DNA of 64,000 nucleotides from Bacillus sp. FJAT-27251 (GCF_001273925.1 NZ_LIGG01000001.1:4051582-4115581); one strand, 5' to 3'; positions 27,599 through 36,536 are shown, numbered from the stretch's first letter. Translations and numbers: made by a program. The notes: generated from the sequence alone by a model not told the origin.

Positions 27599-28099
27599 AT
27601 GGGGATTTTAAGCGGCAATCCGAAAGAAGAGCCTTTGCATGCCGGCGAAGTCTACAGCCTGTGGTCGCATCTGCTGGATGCCAAAGGGCTGTATGTCACC
27701 TTCCAGGTGCTGGACAGCCATACCGGTGACCATGACTTAAAGGAATTTCTCAAGGATTATTCCGAGAATGTCATAAAGAAGGAAGAGGAGCAGGTGGAAG
27801 CCATCTTGAAGGAGAATGGAATCAGGCTCCCGCCTGCGCCGCCTGACCGGCCGATGGTCAATATCGAGGACATACCTGCAGGCGCGCGGTTTAATGACCC
27901 CGAGGTGGCCATCCTGGCCGGAAAGGAGCTCATGGCCGGCAAGCAGCTTTGCAGCCATATTTCAAGCATTTCCATCCGCACGGACATTGCCGAAATGTAT
28001 AATGAATTTTATACCGAGAAAGTGGAATATCAGGGAAAACTCCTGAAGATGACCAAGGACAAAGGCTGGTTGGTACCGCCGCCTCTCAATATCAAATAG
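27599..28099 (+). CDS. DUF3231 family protein (single domain)
   Basis: 166 residues. It has the DUF3231 layout: an N-terminal four-helix-like part with LHAGEVYSLWSHLLDAKG, the linker RLPPAPPDRPMVNIEDIPAG, and a C-terminal helix pair. Full-size relatives contain two such halves of about 165 residues each; this is a one-half form. Function unknown; some relatives are spore-coat-like or ferritin-like by fold prediction. GCAGGAGGG precedes the ATG. Confidence 0.8.
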   Translation: MGILSGNPKEEPLHAGEVYSLWSHLLDAKGLYVTFQVLDSHTGDHDLKEFLKDYSENVIKKEEEQVEAILKENGIRLPPAPPDRPMVNIEDIPAGARFNDPEVAILAGKELMAGKQLCSHISSISIRTDIAEMYNEFYTEKVEYQGKLLKMTKDKGWLVPPPLNIK

Positions 28100-28160
28100 A
28101 GTCCGTTTATAAATTTGAACCCCTAACATACGGCCGCCTGAGATGGGACAATCTGCACAA

Positions 28161-28280
28161 GAAAAGCGCAAGCGCCTTGCTCAGCCCCGACAAGCGCTGG
28201 AGGGCCAGCTGATGAAGTCGTTCTTTGACTTCAACAGCTGGACCGAAGCGACTCGAGGGGCTAGGCGCTGGAGCTAGACA
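28161..28280. repeat. dispersed Bacillaceae intergenic repeat element, about 120 bp
   Basis: A GC-rich block containing GCGCCTTGCTCAGCCCC, a TGAAGTC/GACTTCA hairpin, and CTCGAGGGGCTAGGCGC, ending GGAGCTAGACA. The two ends pair (GCGCC..AGCCCC with GGGGCTAGGCGC), so the whole folds into one structure. I recognise this block as a sequence that recurs between genes in many Bacillus genomes. Its function is unknown to me. It is unlike the 52-bp arrays. Confidence 0.75.
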
Positions 28281-28318
28281 GTTATCTAAGTGCAGAAACT
28301 TTATACTTTCTTATCCTG

Positions 28319-28351
28319 CAAAAAAAGCGTCCGCAATGGACGCTTTTTTTT
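28319..28351. terminator. terminator after the SelW-like gene
   Basis: GCGTCC / GGACGC stem with A and T runs on both sides, overlapping the stop codon on the minus strand. Confidence 0.85.
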
Positions 28352-28586
28352 ATTTATCAAGCATGGCAATGATATTTTCAGAAGAAGGAAACAACCCAGT
28401 TTCATCCTTAGAATAGATCTTTTCGCCGTTGACAGTGACTTCGAATACCCCGCCGGATGCAGGAATCAGTTCCATCTTGGAGATCCTGGTACGGAAGTGT
28501 GTAAAAAGGTCTTCTGCGAAACTCGCAGCTTTTGGTGCGAAGTTTCACTGCATGCAAAATTCGACTGTAATGTGATAGCTTTCCAT
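28350..28586 (-). CDS. SelW-like (Rdx family) selenoprotein with CxxU redox motif
   Basis: With the TGA at 28547-28545 read as Sec14, the frame gives 78 residues: MESYHITVEFCMQUNFAPKA, then a hydrophilic helix and KMELIPASGGVFEVTVNG, ending IIAMLDK. The CxxU motif (C11-U14) after a beta strand and the GGVFEVTVNG strand are those of the Rdx/SelW thioredoxin-like family, which has CxxC or CxxU. GGGGG lies 7 bases before the ATG. A near-perfect hairpin follows the UGA. The gene diverges from selD with 126 bases between them. No open frame longer than 30 codons is seen without readthrough. Confidence 0.88.
28518..28547 (-). promoter_or_regulatory. candidate SECIS hairpin of the SelW-like gene
   Basis: Beginning in the UGA itself, GAAACTTCGCA (28546-28536) pairs with TGCGAGTTTC (28527-28518): ten base pairs with one bulged T and an 8-base loop CCAAAAGC. 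The stem is directly at the Sec codon, where bacterial SECIS elements lie. Confidence 0.6.
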
Positions 28587-28712
28587 TTCATAGCCCCCAT
28601 TTGAATTTATACTGCCATTGTAGTAGAAACGCGGCGATTTAGCAATTTCCCGGATTTCTGAAGTGCTTTTAAAAGTGCGCTCCTGTATACTAATGTCTGG
28701 AGGTGTTAAGCT

Positions 28713-29765
28713 TTGAGTGAACAAGAAAAAATCCGTCTAACCTCTTTGTCAACTAAAGCTGGCTGAGGGTGCAAAATCAGTCCTGAGGACTTGGCGCAGG
28801 TTCTGCGTCTATTACCAAAACAAGATCCCGTACCGGAACTTCTGGTGGGAAATGAAACATCGGATGATGCCGGTGTCTACAAACTGACCGACAGCATTGC
28901 CCTGATCCAGACGGTTGACTACTTCACGCCCGTTGTGGATGATCCATATATGTTTGGCCAGATTGCCGCTGCCAACGCGCTGAGCGATGTGTACGCGATG
29001 GGAGGCGAGCCGAAGACCGTCATGAACATCGTCGGTTACCCGGTGAAGAAGCTTGGGCCTGATATCCTCTCTGAAATCATGAGAGGCTCCGCCGACAAGG
29101 TGATGGAATCGGGTGCCGTTACAGTCGGAGGCCATTCCGTCGATGACCAGGAGCCAAAATTTGGCCTCTCGGTAACAGGAATTGCCCATCCGGATGATAT
29201 CTGGAAGAACGTCGGCGCTAAGCCTGGCGATGTGCTTGTTCTTACCAAACCGATTGGAGTAGGCATTCTGACAACCGGCATCAAGCGTAATGCTGTTACT
29301 CCCGAACAGGAGAAAAGTGTCGTTGAAGCCATGGCTCTGCTGAACAAATCGGCAGCTGAGGCACTTAAGCCTTTCAGGCCGCATGCCGTTACAGATGTCA
29401 CCGGCTTTGGATTGCTCGGCCACGGCAGCGAAATGGCTGGCGGCAGCGGAGTGAGCCTGGAAATTACCCTTTCCAAAGTGCCTGTTCTGGACGGCACGTT
29501 TGAGCTTGCAGCTCAGGGTGTGGTTCCCGGCGGCTCAAAAGCCAATCATAAATGGCTTGAGAACGAGATCGACTATGGAGATCTCAGCACCGAGGAACAG
29601 CTCGTCTTGTGCGATGCGATCACCTCGGGTGGACTGCTGGCTGCCCTTTCCGAGGAAGCAGCAGGTGCGTATGTGGAAGAATGCCATAAGCGCGGCCTGA
29701 GCCATGCTGCCATCATCGGCCGTGTGGTCGAGAAAAGCGGAAAGCTCATTACGGTTCTCCGTTAA
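28713..29765 (+). CDS. selD: selenide, water dikinase SelD, itself a selenoprotein (Sec18)
   Basis: SelD makes selenophosphate from selenide and ATP. The annotated-looking frame starts only at 28791, but reading through the TGA at 28764-28766 extends it to a TTG at 28713 with GGAGG upstream. The extended N-terminus reads STKAGUGCKISPEDL, with Sec at the active-site position that is Cys17 in E. coli SelD. Total 350 residues, the normal family length; later motifs NETSDDAGVY, TVDYFTPVVDDP and the Gly-rich GGHSVDDQEPKFGLSV are present. So the enzyme needs the pathway it feeds. A hairpin follows the UGA. Confidence 0.96.
28764..28807 (+). promoter_or_regulatory. candidate SECIS region of selD
   Basis: After the UGA, AGTCC (28779-28783) pairs with GGACT (28787-28791) around TGA, enclosed by TGC/GCA; a second hairpin CGCAG/CTGCG follows at 28795-28807. 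Either could act as SECIS. Confidence 0.5.
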
Positions 29766-29799
29766 AAAACAGCATGCCTTTCAGTGGCATGCTGTTTTT
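29764..29799. terminator. bidirectional terminator after selD
   Basis: AAACAGCATGCC / GGCATGCTGTTT stem between convergent selD and yitT-like genes. Confidence 0.9.
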
Positions 29800-30612
29800 C
29801 TATGCAATCCGCTTATGGAAAACCCCCATCACTTCAACCGTTTCCGTTATATTGACAAAGGCTTCCGAGTCAATTTCCGAAATCAGCGACTTTACTTCCG
29901 TTAGTTCATATCGTGATATGACCGTCATTAAAATATGCCTCTTTGTATTGGAAAAACCGCCGATTCCATCCATCACCGTCACTCCCCTGTATACGTTTGT
30001 CAGCAAATGCTGGCGCATCTCTTCGCCTTTTTCCGTAACAATGGTCAGCGTCAGTTTTACATGATTCGTGAACACGGCATCCACCACCTTGCCGGTCACA
30101 AAAATGGAGGCCATTGTATAAAGTGCTGCATCCCAATTAAATAGGAAACCGCTTATAAGGATGATGACACCATTCATGGCTGTCAGCATGGAGCCAATCG
30201 GGAAATCCCTCTTCCGGGCGATAAGCATGCCAATCACGTCAAAGCCGCCGGAAGAACCCGAACAGCGGAAGATGAGTCCGATGCCAAGACCGGCCACTGC
30301 TCCCCCGAAAATCGAGGAAAGGACCATTTCATGGGCAATTTCCACAACCGGAATCACATAAAGACCAATCGAAATCATCGTCACCGCCAGGATCGTCAGG
30401 AGGATAAATTTCCGGCCAAGCTTAAAGTAGCCCACAATAAGGAGCGGCAAATTCAACAGGAAATTGGCCACCCCTGTATCCATGGGGGTCAGCATGCCCA
30501 GGATCATGGAAACCCCGCTCAATCCGCTGCTTAAAATTTCATGCGGTATCAAGAATAAATTAAACCCGGCAGCCGTAATCAGCGAGCCAATGATAACCCC
30601 GATGTATTGCAT
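29800..30612 (-). CDS. YitT family membrane protein (DUF2179)
   Basis: 270 residues: five hydrophobic segments in the first 160 (start MQYIGVIIGSLITAAGFNLF), followed by a soluble DUF2179 domain with VTEKGEEMRQHLL and TVMDGIGGFSNTKRHILMTV. YitT-family proteins are common in Firmicutes; their transport substrate is unknown. A ferredoxin-like C-terminal domain may bind a small ligand. No operon partner; convergent with selD, which alone does not suggest a selenium role. Confidence 0.9.
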   Translation of the reverse strand: MQYIGVIIGSLITAAGFNLFLIPHEILSSGLSGVSMILGMLTPMDTGVANFLLNLPLLIVGYFKLGRKFILLTILAVTMISIGLYVIPVVEIAHEMVLSSIFGGAVAGLGIGLIFRCSGSSGGFDVIGMLIARKRDFPIGSMLTAMNGVIILISGFLFNWDAALYTMASIFVTGKVVDAVFTNHVKLTLTIVTEKGEEMRQHLLTNVYRGVTVMDGIGGFSNTKRHILMTVISRYELTEVKSLISEIDSEAFVNITETVEVMGVFHKRIA

Positions 30613-30826
30613 TGGATATCCTCCTTCTCTTTATCTTATATAAGAGCATACAAAGGGATTAGGCATAAGTAAATTTAATAGTTTTTTATAATAATTTAAA
30701 GAAATCTGGCAAAATTTGCATTGGAAGATTAGCTTTGGGTGAAAGTGATGCCCAGCGAAAGGAAATGAGGCTTCCTTCAATGACCTTAATTGGCCAGCAT
30801 CGATACAGAAGCAGCTTGAGTCTTCC

Positions 30827-30985
30827 CATCAGTATCCAATTTTCTACCCGTAACCCAAAAAAGGGCATTGAGAACTCTCATCAGTGCCCAATTTTCTACC
30901 CGCGCTCCGAAAGAAGGCATTGAGACCTCCCATCAGTTCCAAAAATTTCACCAACTCACCAAAAAAGACCTTGGGACCTCCGGCT
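30827..30985. repeat. 52-bp-period repeat array, family A (copy 2)
   Basis: Units start exactly at 30827, 30879 and 30931. Half-sites GGGCATTGA and TCAGTGCCC pair fully if one G-U is allowed. Same family and period as 1-200. The gene-free interval 30613-31026 holds this array, an A+T-rich leader of the yitT-like gene (30613-30700) and the tdh terminator. Confidence 0.85.
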
Positions 30986-30992
30986 CATCCCA

Positions 30993-31020
30993 CAAAAAAG
31001 GACAGCCGCAGCTGCCCTTC
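30993..31020 (-). terminator. terminator after tdh
   Basis: AAGGGCAGC / GCTGTCCTT stem followed by TTTTTTG on the minus strand. Confidence 0.85.
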
Positions 31021-31026
31021 CTCCTG

Positions 31027-31986
31027 TTACACGTTTTGCCTATTTAACTTTGTTTCAAGCTTGGCGAGCATATCCTGTGTCATTGCATCAAGACCATATA
31101 CCGTCTTAAAGCCCCATTCTTCTTTGGCCGCGGAGGCGTCAATGGAGTTTGGCCAGCTGTCGGCAATTTTTTGGCGGACTGGGTCAACAATATAAGAAAG
31201 CGTGAAGCCTGGCAGCTCCTTTTTAATCGAAGCGGCTATTCCATCGGGATCGAAGCTCATTGCCGTCACATTAAAAGCATTGCGGTGCTTCAGCCGGGAA
31301 CCGTCCGCTTCCATCAAATCAATAATCGCCTGGAGAGCGTCTGGCATATACATCATGTCCATATACGTGCCTCTATCAATATAGGATGTGTAGAATCCAT
31401 TTTTAATAGCTTCATAATAGATTTCCACCGCATAATCGGTCGTGCCGCCTCCCGGAGGGGTGACATAAGAAATCAATCCCGGGAAGCGCAATCCTCTTGT
31501 ATCAACGCCAAACCGGTTGAAATAATAGTCGGCAAGCAGCTCGCCCGCCACCTTATTCACCCCATACATGGTGGTTGGGCGCTGGATGGTGTCCTGGGGC
31601 GTATCGTCCTTTGGAGTCGAGGGGCCAAACGCACCGATCGAGCTGGGAGTGAAAAACTTGGCCTTCCGGTCCCTGGCTGTTTCCAGGGCATTCATTAGGC
31701 CGCCCATATTCAGGTTCCAGGCAAATACTGGATTGGCTTCTGCTGTTGCCGATAAAAGCGCTGCCATATGGATGATCGTGTCCGCCTGATGCCTGGAGGC
31801 GATTTCCGCCATCTTGTTTCCATCCATCACATCAAGGATTTCGAAAGGGCCGTCCTTGGCTGCCTGGCTGTCGTTTGTTCTAACGTCGGTGGCAAGGACA
31901 TTTGCACTGCCGTATGCTTCCCTTAGTTTAACCGTCAATTCTGAACCAATTTGTCCAAGAGCCCCAGTAATCATAATCCTTTTCAT
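31027..31986 (-). CDS. tdh: L-threonine 3-dehydrogenase (epimerase-type SDR)
   Basis: 319 residues of the extended SDR/NAD-epimerase type. The NAD site is [13 protein letters not shown] at the N-terminus and the catalytic YxxxK is [10 protein letters not shown] with the upstream [13 protein letters not shown]. It follows kbl by 32 bases in the same direction; together they convert threonine through 2-amino-3-ketobutyrate to glycine and acetyl-CoA. The pairing fixes the assignment over other epimerases. It differs from the zinc-dependent Tdh of B. subtilis. Start at 31986 follows GGAGGA. Confidence 0.92.
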   Translation of the reverse strand: MKRIMITGALGQIGSELTVKLREAYGSANVLATDVRTNDSQAAKDGPFEILDVMDGNKMAEIASRHQADTIIHMAALLSATAEANPVFAWNLNMGGLMNALETARDRKAKFFTPSSIGAFGPSTPKDDTPQDTIQRPTTMYGVNKVAGELLADYYFNRFGVDTRGLRFPGLISYVTPPGGGTTDYAVEIYYEAIKNGFYTSYIDRGTYMDMMYMPDALQAIIDLMEADGSRLKHRNAFNVTAMSFDPDGIAASIKKELPGFTLSYIVDPVRQKIADSWPNSIDASAAKEEWGFKTVYGLDAMTQDMLAKLETKLNRQNV

Positions 31987-32018
31987 GCTGCAGTTTTCCT
32001 CCAAGTCTATCCAAGCTT

Positions 32019-33212
32019 TTATTGAATAATGCCCATTTCCTTGCCAACCTTTTCGTAAACAGCCAGGGCACGGTCAAGCATCTCTTTCGTATGTGCTGCA
32101 GAAGGCATATTCCTAACACGTCCCGTTCCCCTTGGCACCGTTGGGAATACGATGGATTTTGCATACACGCCCTCTTCATTCAGCCTGCTGCTGAACTTCT
32201 GTGTCTGCACTTCATCGCCAATGATGCAAGGTGTAATCGGTGTTTCGCTGTCTCCAATATGGAACCCAAGCTTCTTGAGACCATCTTTCAGGTAATTGGC
32301 ATTCTCCCAGAGGCGCTGGTTCAACTCGGTGCTTTCTGACAAAATCTCAATCGCCTTGATGGACGCAGCAACATCGGCCGGCGTAAGAGAAGTCGAGAAC
32401 AGGAACGGACGGCTACGGACTTTGAGCCAGTCAATCAGGTCGCGTTTCCCGGCCACATATCCTCCGACAACCCCAATCGCTTTGGAGAGCGTGCCAATCT
32501 GGAAATCAATTTTATCTGATAAGCCAAAATGTTTGACGGTACCTGCTCCGTCGCCAAGAACACCTGATCCATGGGCATCGTCCACATAGGTGATCAAATC
32601 GAATTCCTCGGCGATCTCCACGATTTCCGGCAGCTTGGCAATATCGCCGTCCATGGAAAAAACACCATCGGTGATCACCATGATCTTATTGTATTTGCCT
32701 GAGTCTCTCGCTTCTTTGGCTTTTGTCCGCAAATCCTCCATGTCGGAATGATTGAAACGGATGATGGCCGCACGGGAAAGGCGGCAGCCGTCGATGATGG
32801 AGGCATGGTTGAGTTCATCGGAAAGAATGGCATCATTCTTGTCCATGACAGCGGAAATCGCCGCCATGTTGCAATTGAAGCCCGACTGATAGGCGATAGC
32901 GGCTTCCGTCTTCTTGAACTGGGCAAGTTTTTCCTCCAGTTCAAGATGGATTTCAAGTGTTCCATTGATTGTCCTTACCGCACCTGCTCCAACGCCATAA
33001 GTATTGACGGCTTCAATTGCAGCCTTTTTCAGCCTTTTATCGGTAGCCAGGCCAAGATAATTGTTGGATGATAAATTAACAAGTTCCCTGCCGTTTATTT
33101 TAATCAACGGGCCATTTGCGCTTTGCAGCGGATCGATTACATTATAGAGACCCTTTGCTTTTAACTCTTCCAGGTTTTCATTTAAAAATTGCTCCAACTG
33201 TTTGCTGGACAT
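32019..33212 (-). CDS. kbl: 2-amino-3-ketobutyrate CoA ligase (glycine C-acetyltransferase)
   Basis: 397-residue alpha-oxoamine synthase, PLP-dependent. Features: [20 protein letters not shown] near 49, [15 protein letters not shown] near 138, [15 protein letters not shown] near 213 and the PLP lysine in [13 protein letters not shown] near 245. In this family BioF and Kbl are similar; the tdh gene directly downstream makes Kbl the better call. GAGGAGG lies 7 bases before the ATG at 33212. First gene of the kbl-tdh operon. Confidence 0.95.
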   Translation of the reverse strand: MSSKQLEQFLNENLEELKAKGLYNVIDPLQSANGPLIKINGRELVNLSSNNYLGLATDKRLKKAAIEAVNTYGVGAGAVRTINGTLEIHLELEEKLAQFKKTEAAIAYQSGFNCNMAAISAVMDKNDAILSDELNHASIIDGCRLSRAAIIRFNHSDMEDLRTKAKEARDSGKYNKIMVITDGVFSMDGDIAKLPEIVEIAEEFDLITYVDDAHGSGVLGDGAGTVKHFGLSDKIDFQIGTLSKAIGVVGGYVAGKRDLIDWLKVRSRPFLFSTSLTPADVAASIKAIEILSESTELNQRLWENANYLKDGLKKLGFHIGDSETPITPCIIGDEVQTQKFSSRLNEEGVYAKSIVFPTVPRGTGRVRNMPSAAHTKEMLDRALAVYEKVGKEMGIIQ

Positions 33213-33352
33213 GAAGATACCTCCTCGATATACATTTGTCTTTTTCACAAGGACATTAAAATATTGATTTATGACTGATATAATATGGGTTTTACAAAAT
33301 ATACTTTAACATATTTTATGCGAATGTACACTCATGAGAGACACAAAAAGAA

Positions 33353-33387
33353 CAAAAAGAAGAAGACAGCCGCTGCCTTCTTCTTAG
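33353..33387 (-). terminator. terminator after pssA
   Basis: AAGAAGAAGGCAG / CTGTCTTCTTCTT stem followed by a T run on the minus strand. Confidence 0.85.
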
Positions 33388-33401
33388 TCATGATGAATAT
33401 G

Positions 33402-34145
33402 CTATTTTTTATCCTTGCGGAGCTTGAATTTAAACCGCTTTGGCAATTGGCGCCTCCTGATTGGAAACCGGGGATCCTTTTCCTTGAAGAAACGAACCAC
33501 CACATACAGGATATAGGTGGCAAGCGCCGCATAAAAGAAAATGGGCACCTGTTCGAAACGTGCTTTTGCAAAAAGATACACCATATAAAACAGGAATAAT
33601 GTGATAAGGACACCGTATTTCGGCAGCCCAACTTTTTTATAGCTGGGAATTTTAATTGTGCTGACCATCATAAACGCAAGCGCAAAGAAAATGATCAGGA
33701 AGACCAGGACCGGGATCCTGTTGGCGAACATCACCAAAAAGGTGACGATTCCGCCGGCAAGGGTAATGGGAATCCCCTTAAAATGCTTTAACGATTCGGT
33801 AGGAGCGGTAATATTGAACCTTGCCAGGCGGTAAGCTCCGAATAACGGGAACAAACCAGCCATGAAGACTCCGTATATTCCAAAATCATCAAAGTACGTA
33901 TGAGCGGCCAGGAAGGCAGGCACGACGCCAAACGAGACGATATCGGCCAGGGAATCAAGCTCCTTCCCCAATTCGTTGGAAACACCGAGGATTCTCGCCA
34001 CCCGGCCATCAACTGCATCCAGCATGATGGCAATGAATATCAGGATAACGGCATTCCGGTAATCGCCATTGATAATATAGCTGATTGCCAGGAACCCGCA
34101 AAATAAATTTCCAAATGTGAGCAGATTAGGTATATGTCTTTTCAT
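33402..34145 (-). CDS. pssA: CDP-diacylglycerol-serine O-phosphatidyltransferase PssA
   Basis: 247 residues, a CDP-alcohol phosphatidyltransferase making phosphatidylserine. The signature DG-AR-G-G-D-D is seen in LDAVDGRVARILG followed by ELDSLADIVSFGV (about 42-75). About seven hydrophobic segments. It is longer than B. subtilis PssA (177); the extra C-terminus is a membrane part followed by a strongly basic tail of about 25 residues (FPIRRRQLPKRFKFKLRKDKK region). No psd gene is next to it. Confidence 0.93.
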   Translation of the reverse strand: MKRHIPNLLTFGNLFCGFLAISYIINGDYRNAVILIFIAIMLDAVDGRVARILGVSNELGKELDSLADIVSFGVVPAFLAAHTYFDDFGIYGVFMAGLFPLFGAYRLARFNITAPTESLKHFKGIPITLAGGIVTFLVMFANRIPVLVFLIIFFALAFMMVSTIKIPSYKKVGLPKYGVLITLFLFYMVYLFAKARFEQVPIFFYAALATYILYVVVRFFKEKDPRFPIRRRQLPKRFKFKLRKDKK

Positions 34146-34308
34146 ATCGCACGCCTTTCTATTGTCAAAATAAGCATCAATCTATCATAATCTCTTATTC
34201 CCTGTTTTCCAGCCAATAATGTTAAAGAATGTCGATAATGAGTCCCGGATTTTTCCTGTCTTCCCATTATATTCGATTCTGTCCCGGTAATAAAACCTCT
34301 TTTATTCA

Positions 34309-34344
34309 AAAAAAATAGCAGCGTCTATTCGCCGCCGCTATATT
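34309..34344 (-). terminator. terminator after the AbrB-like gene
   Basis: ATAGCGGCG / CGCTGCTAT stem, then TTTTTTT on the minus strand. Confidence 0.82.
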
Positions 34345-34348
34345 TCTA

Positions 34349-34627
34349 TTATTTTACAAGCATTTCTTCTATTTCTCTTGCAAGCTGCTCCGCACCTTCC
34401 CGGCTGAGAACGATTTTACCGCCGGCGAATTCATAATTATCCTGGCTGACGTTCCCGGTCATCATGCAAGTTTTGTCTGGCTGGTATTTTTGGAGGATGA
34501 TCGTATCTTCATCCACAAAAATTTCAAGCGGGTCATTTTCCTGGATCCCCATTTTTTTGCGAAGCTCCATCGGAATGACGATACGGCCAAGCTGGTCTGT
34601 TTTGCGCACAATCCCAGTCGCTTTCAT
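34349..34627 (-). CDS. AbrB-family transition-state regulator
   Basis: 92 residues. The N-terminal swapped-hairpin DNA-binding domain is MKATGIVRKTDQLGRIVIPM followed by ELRKKMGI; the C-terminal half GGKIVLSREGAEQLAREIEE is the AbrB/Abh dimer domain. These proteins repress post-exponential genes in Bacillus. AbrB versus Abh cannot be settled by eye; next to an ABC-F gene of the YkpA type, the Abh neighbourhood of B. subtilis is a possibility. GGAGGAAT precedes the ATG. Confidence 0.92.
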   Translation of the reverse strand: MKATGIVRKTDQLGRIVIPMELRKKMGIQENDPLEIFVDEDTIILQKYQPDKTCMMTGNVSQDNYEFAGGKIVLSREGAEQLAREIEEMLVK

Positions 34628-34831
34628 ATCTATTCCTCCTTTCCTAAGACAATTATAGCAAACAGAGGGATATTTTTACATTATAAATGATTCTTTCGTC
34701 CCGGTTTTTCCTTATGCGCGGCAGGTTGCTTATGATTCATCCAATATAAAACACTGGTATGAAACGCTGCGTTTTAGTATTATCGAATAATGAGCAATTT
34801 TATTTAACCTATAAAAGCGAGGAAAAAATAG

Positions 34832-36382
34832 ATGAGTTTATTGACCGTAGAGAAATTAAGCCATACATTTGGCGACCGAACTCTTTTCAAAGATGTATCC
34901 TTCCGCCTCCTGGCTGAAGACCATGCGGGGCTGGTAGGCGCAAACGGCGTTGGCAAATCAACCCTCATGAACATCATTACCAACCAGCTGATTCATGACA
35001 GCGGAAAAGTCGAGTGGACACCAGGGACACATTACGGATACCTTGATCAGCATACCGTCCTGACACCTGGGCGCACTATCCGCGATGTTCTGAACGATGC
35101 CTTCCTTCCCCTCTTTAAAAAGGAAGAAGAATTAAATGAAGTAACAAGTAAAATGGCAGATGCCTCCCCTGAGGAGCTGGAAGAGCTGCTCGAGCAGATG
35201 GCAGCCATCCAGGACGAGCTTGATGCCGGCGGTTTTTACACGCTGGACATGAAAGTTGAAGAAGCAGCCCGCGGCCTTGGCATCGATGCAATCGGGCTTG
35301 ACCGTGACGTAGCCGCATTGAGCGGCGGGCAGCGGACAAAAGTCCTGCTTGCCAAGCTTTTGCTGGAGCAGCCAAAAGTGCTGCTCCTCGACGAGCCGAC
35401 CAACTACCTGGATGTTGAGCATATCCGCTGGCTGTCTTCCTACCTCAAAGAGTATCCGTACGCGTTCATGCTGATTTCTCATGACACCGAGTTCATGAAC
35501 TCCGTTTCCAATGTGATTTTCCATCTGGAATTCTCCAAGCTGTCCCGTTATACGGCAACATATGAGAAATTCCTCGAGCTCGCGGAAATCAATAAGAACC
35601 AGCATCTTAATGCCTATGAAAAACAGCAGGAATTTATTAAAAAGCAGGAAGACTTCATCGCCAAAAACAAGGCGCGATATTCTACCACAGGTCGGGCAAA
35701 GAGCCGCCAGAAACAGCTGGACCGGATGGAGCGCATCGACCGCCCGGAAACAGCACTCAAGCCAACCTTCGAGTTCAAAGAGTCCCGTAGCAGCAGCCGG
35801 TATGTGTTTGAAGGCACCGATTTTGAAATCGGCTATACACATCCCCTGCTTCCGAAACTGTCGATGACAATCGAGCGCGGAGAGAAAATTGCCCTTGTTG
35901 GCATGAACGGTGTCGGAAAGTCGACGCTCTTAAAAACCATTCTTGGCAAAATCCCTGCGTTAAGCGGGAAAATCGAGCGCGGGGATTTCCTGTATCCTTC
36001 CTATTTTGAACAGGAAGTCAAAGCCAGGGACATTACCCCGATTGACGATGTCTGGAGCGCGTTTCCGAGCCTTGACCAGCACCAGGTAAGAGCTGCCCTG
36101 GCCCGCTGCGGATTGAAAAACGAGCATATTTCCCGCCCCCTCCCGCAGCTGAGCGGCGGAGAACAGGCGAAAGTGCGCCTCTGCAAGCTCATGATGGAAG
36201 AAAGCAACTGGCTGCTGTTCGATGAGCCGACCAACCACCTGGATGTCACAGCCAAGGAAGAACTGAAGAAAGCAATGAAAAACTTCAAGGGAACGATTGT
36301 CCTTGTCAGCCATGAGCCCGACTTCTATGAAGACTGGGTCACAAAGGTCTGGAATGTGGAGGAATGGGCGCAAAAAGCGTAA
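34832..36382 (+). CDS. ABC-F family ATP-binding protein (YkpA-like)
   Basis: 516 residues with two ABC domains and no membrane segments. First domain: GANGVGKST near 36, LSGGQRTKVLLAKLLLEQP near 168, LLLDEPTNYLD. Second: GMNGVGKSTLL near 355, LSGGEQAKVRLCKLM, LFDEPTNHLD. The charged interdomain linker (about 245-300) with YSTTGRAKSRQKQLDRMER is the P-site tRNA-interaction motif region of ABC-F translation factors. These bind the ribosomal E site; role here (housekeeping or drug protection) is not determined. Confidence 0.93.
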   Translation: MSLLTVEKLSHTFGDRTLFKDVSFRLLAEDHAGLVGANGVGKSTLMNIITNQLIHDSGKVEWTPGTHYGYLDQHTVLTPGRTIRDVLNDAFLPLFKKEEELNEVTSKMADASPEELEELLEQMAAIQDELDAGGFYTLDMKVEEAARGLGIDAIGLDRDVAALSGGQRTKVLLAKLLLEQPKVLLLDEPTNYLDVEHIRWLSSYLKEYPYAFMLISHDTEFMNSVSNVIFHLEFSKLSRYTATYEKFLELAEINKNQHLNAYEKQQEFIKKQEDFIAKNKARYSTTGRAKSRQKQLDRMERIDRPETALKPTFEFKESRSSSRYVFEGTDFEIGYTHPLLPKLSMTIERGEKIALVGMNGVGKSTLLKTILGKIPALSGKIERGDFLYPSYFEQEVKARDITPIDDVWSAFPSLDQHQVRAALARCGLKNEHISRPLPQLSGGEQAKVRLCKLMMEESNWLLFDEPTNHLDVTAKEELKKAMKNFKGTIVLVSHEPDFYEDWVTKVWNVEEWAQKA

Positions 36383-36419
36383 TGAGGATAACCGGCGCCG
36401 CAATCCATATGGGCTCTAA

Positions 36420-36463
36420 TTAAAGCCCCGACTTCTTCTATTAATAATGGCGGCTTTTTTAAT
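36420..36463 (+). terminator. weak terminator after the ABC-F gene
   Basis: AAAGCC / GGCTTT with a 24-base loop, followed by TTTT. Only six pairs. Confidence 0.4.
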
Positions 36464-36507
36464 CGTAAAAAGCGATGTACTTTTATTCATTCTATCGATT
36501 AAATAAA

Positions 36508-36536
36508 TTGTGCCTTCGATTTCAATACGTTATGAT
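36508..36536 (+). promoter_or_regulatory. probable promoter of the phn operon
   Basis: TTGTGC (36508-36513), 17 bases, TATGAT (36531-36536), 32 bases before the phnD ATG. The -10 matches five of six positions. No Pho box was recognised. Confidence 0.5.

Noticed and set aside
28161..28280. tRNA or tRNA-Sec
   Set aside because: Foldable and GC-rich but lacks acceptor, T-loop and anticodon features; it is the dispersed Bacillaceae repeat.
28350..28586. SelW-like frame as random antisense sequence
   Set aside because: CxxU motif, binding site, terminator and hairpin all agree in one frame.
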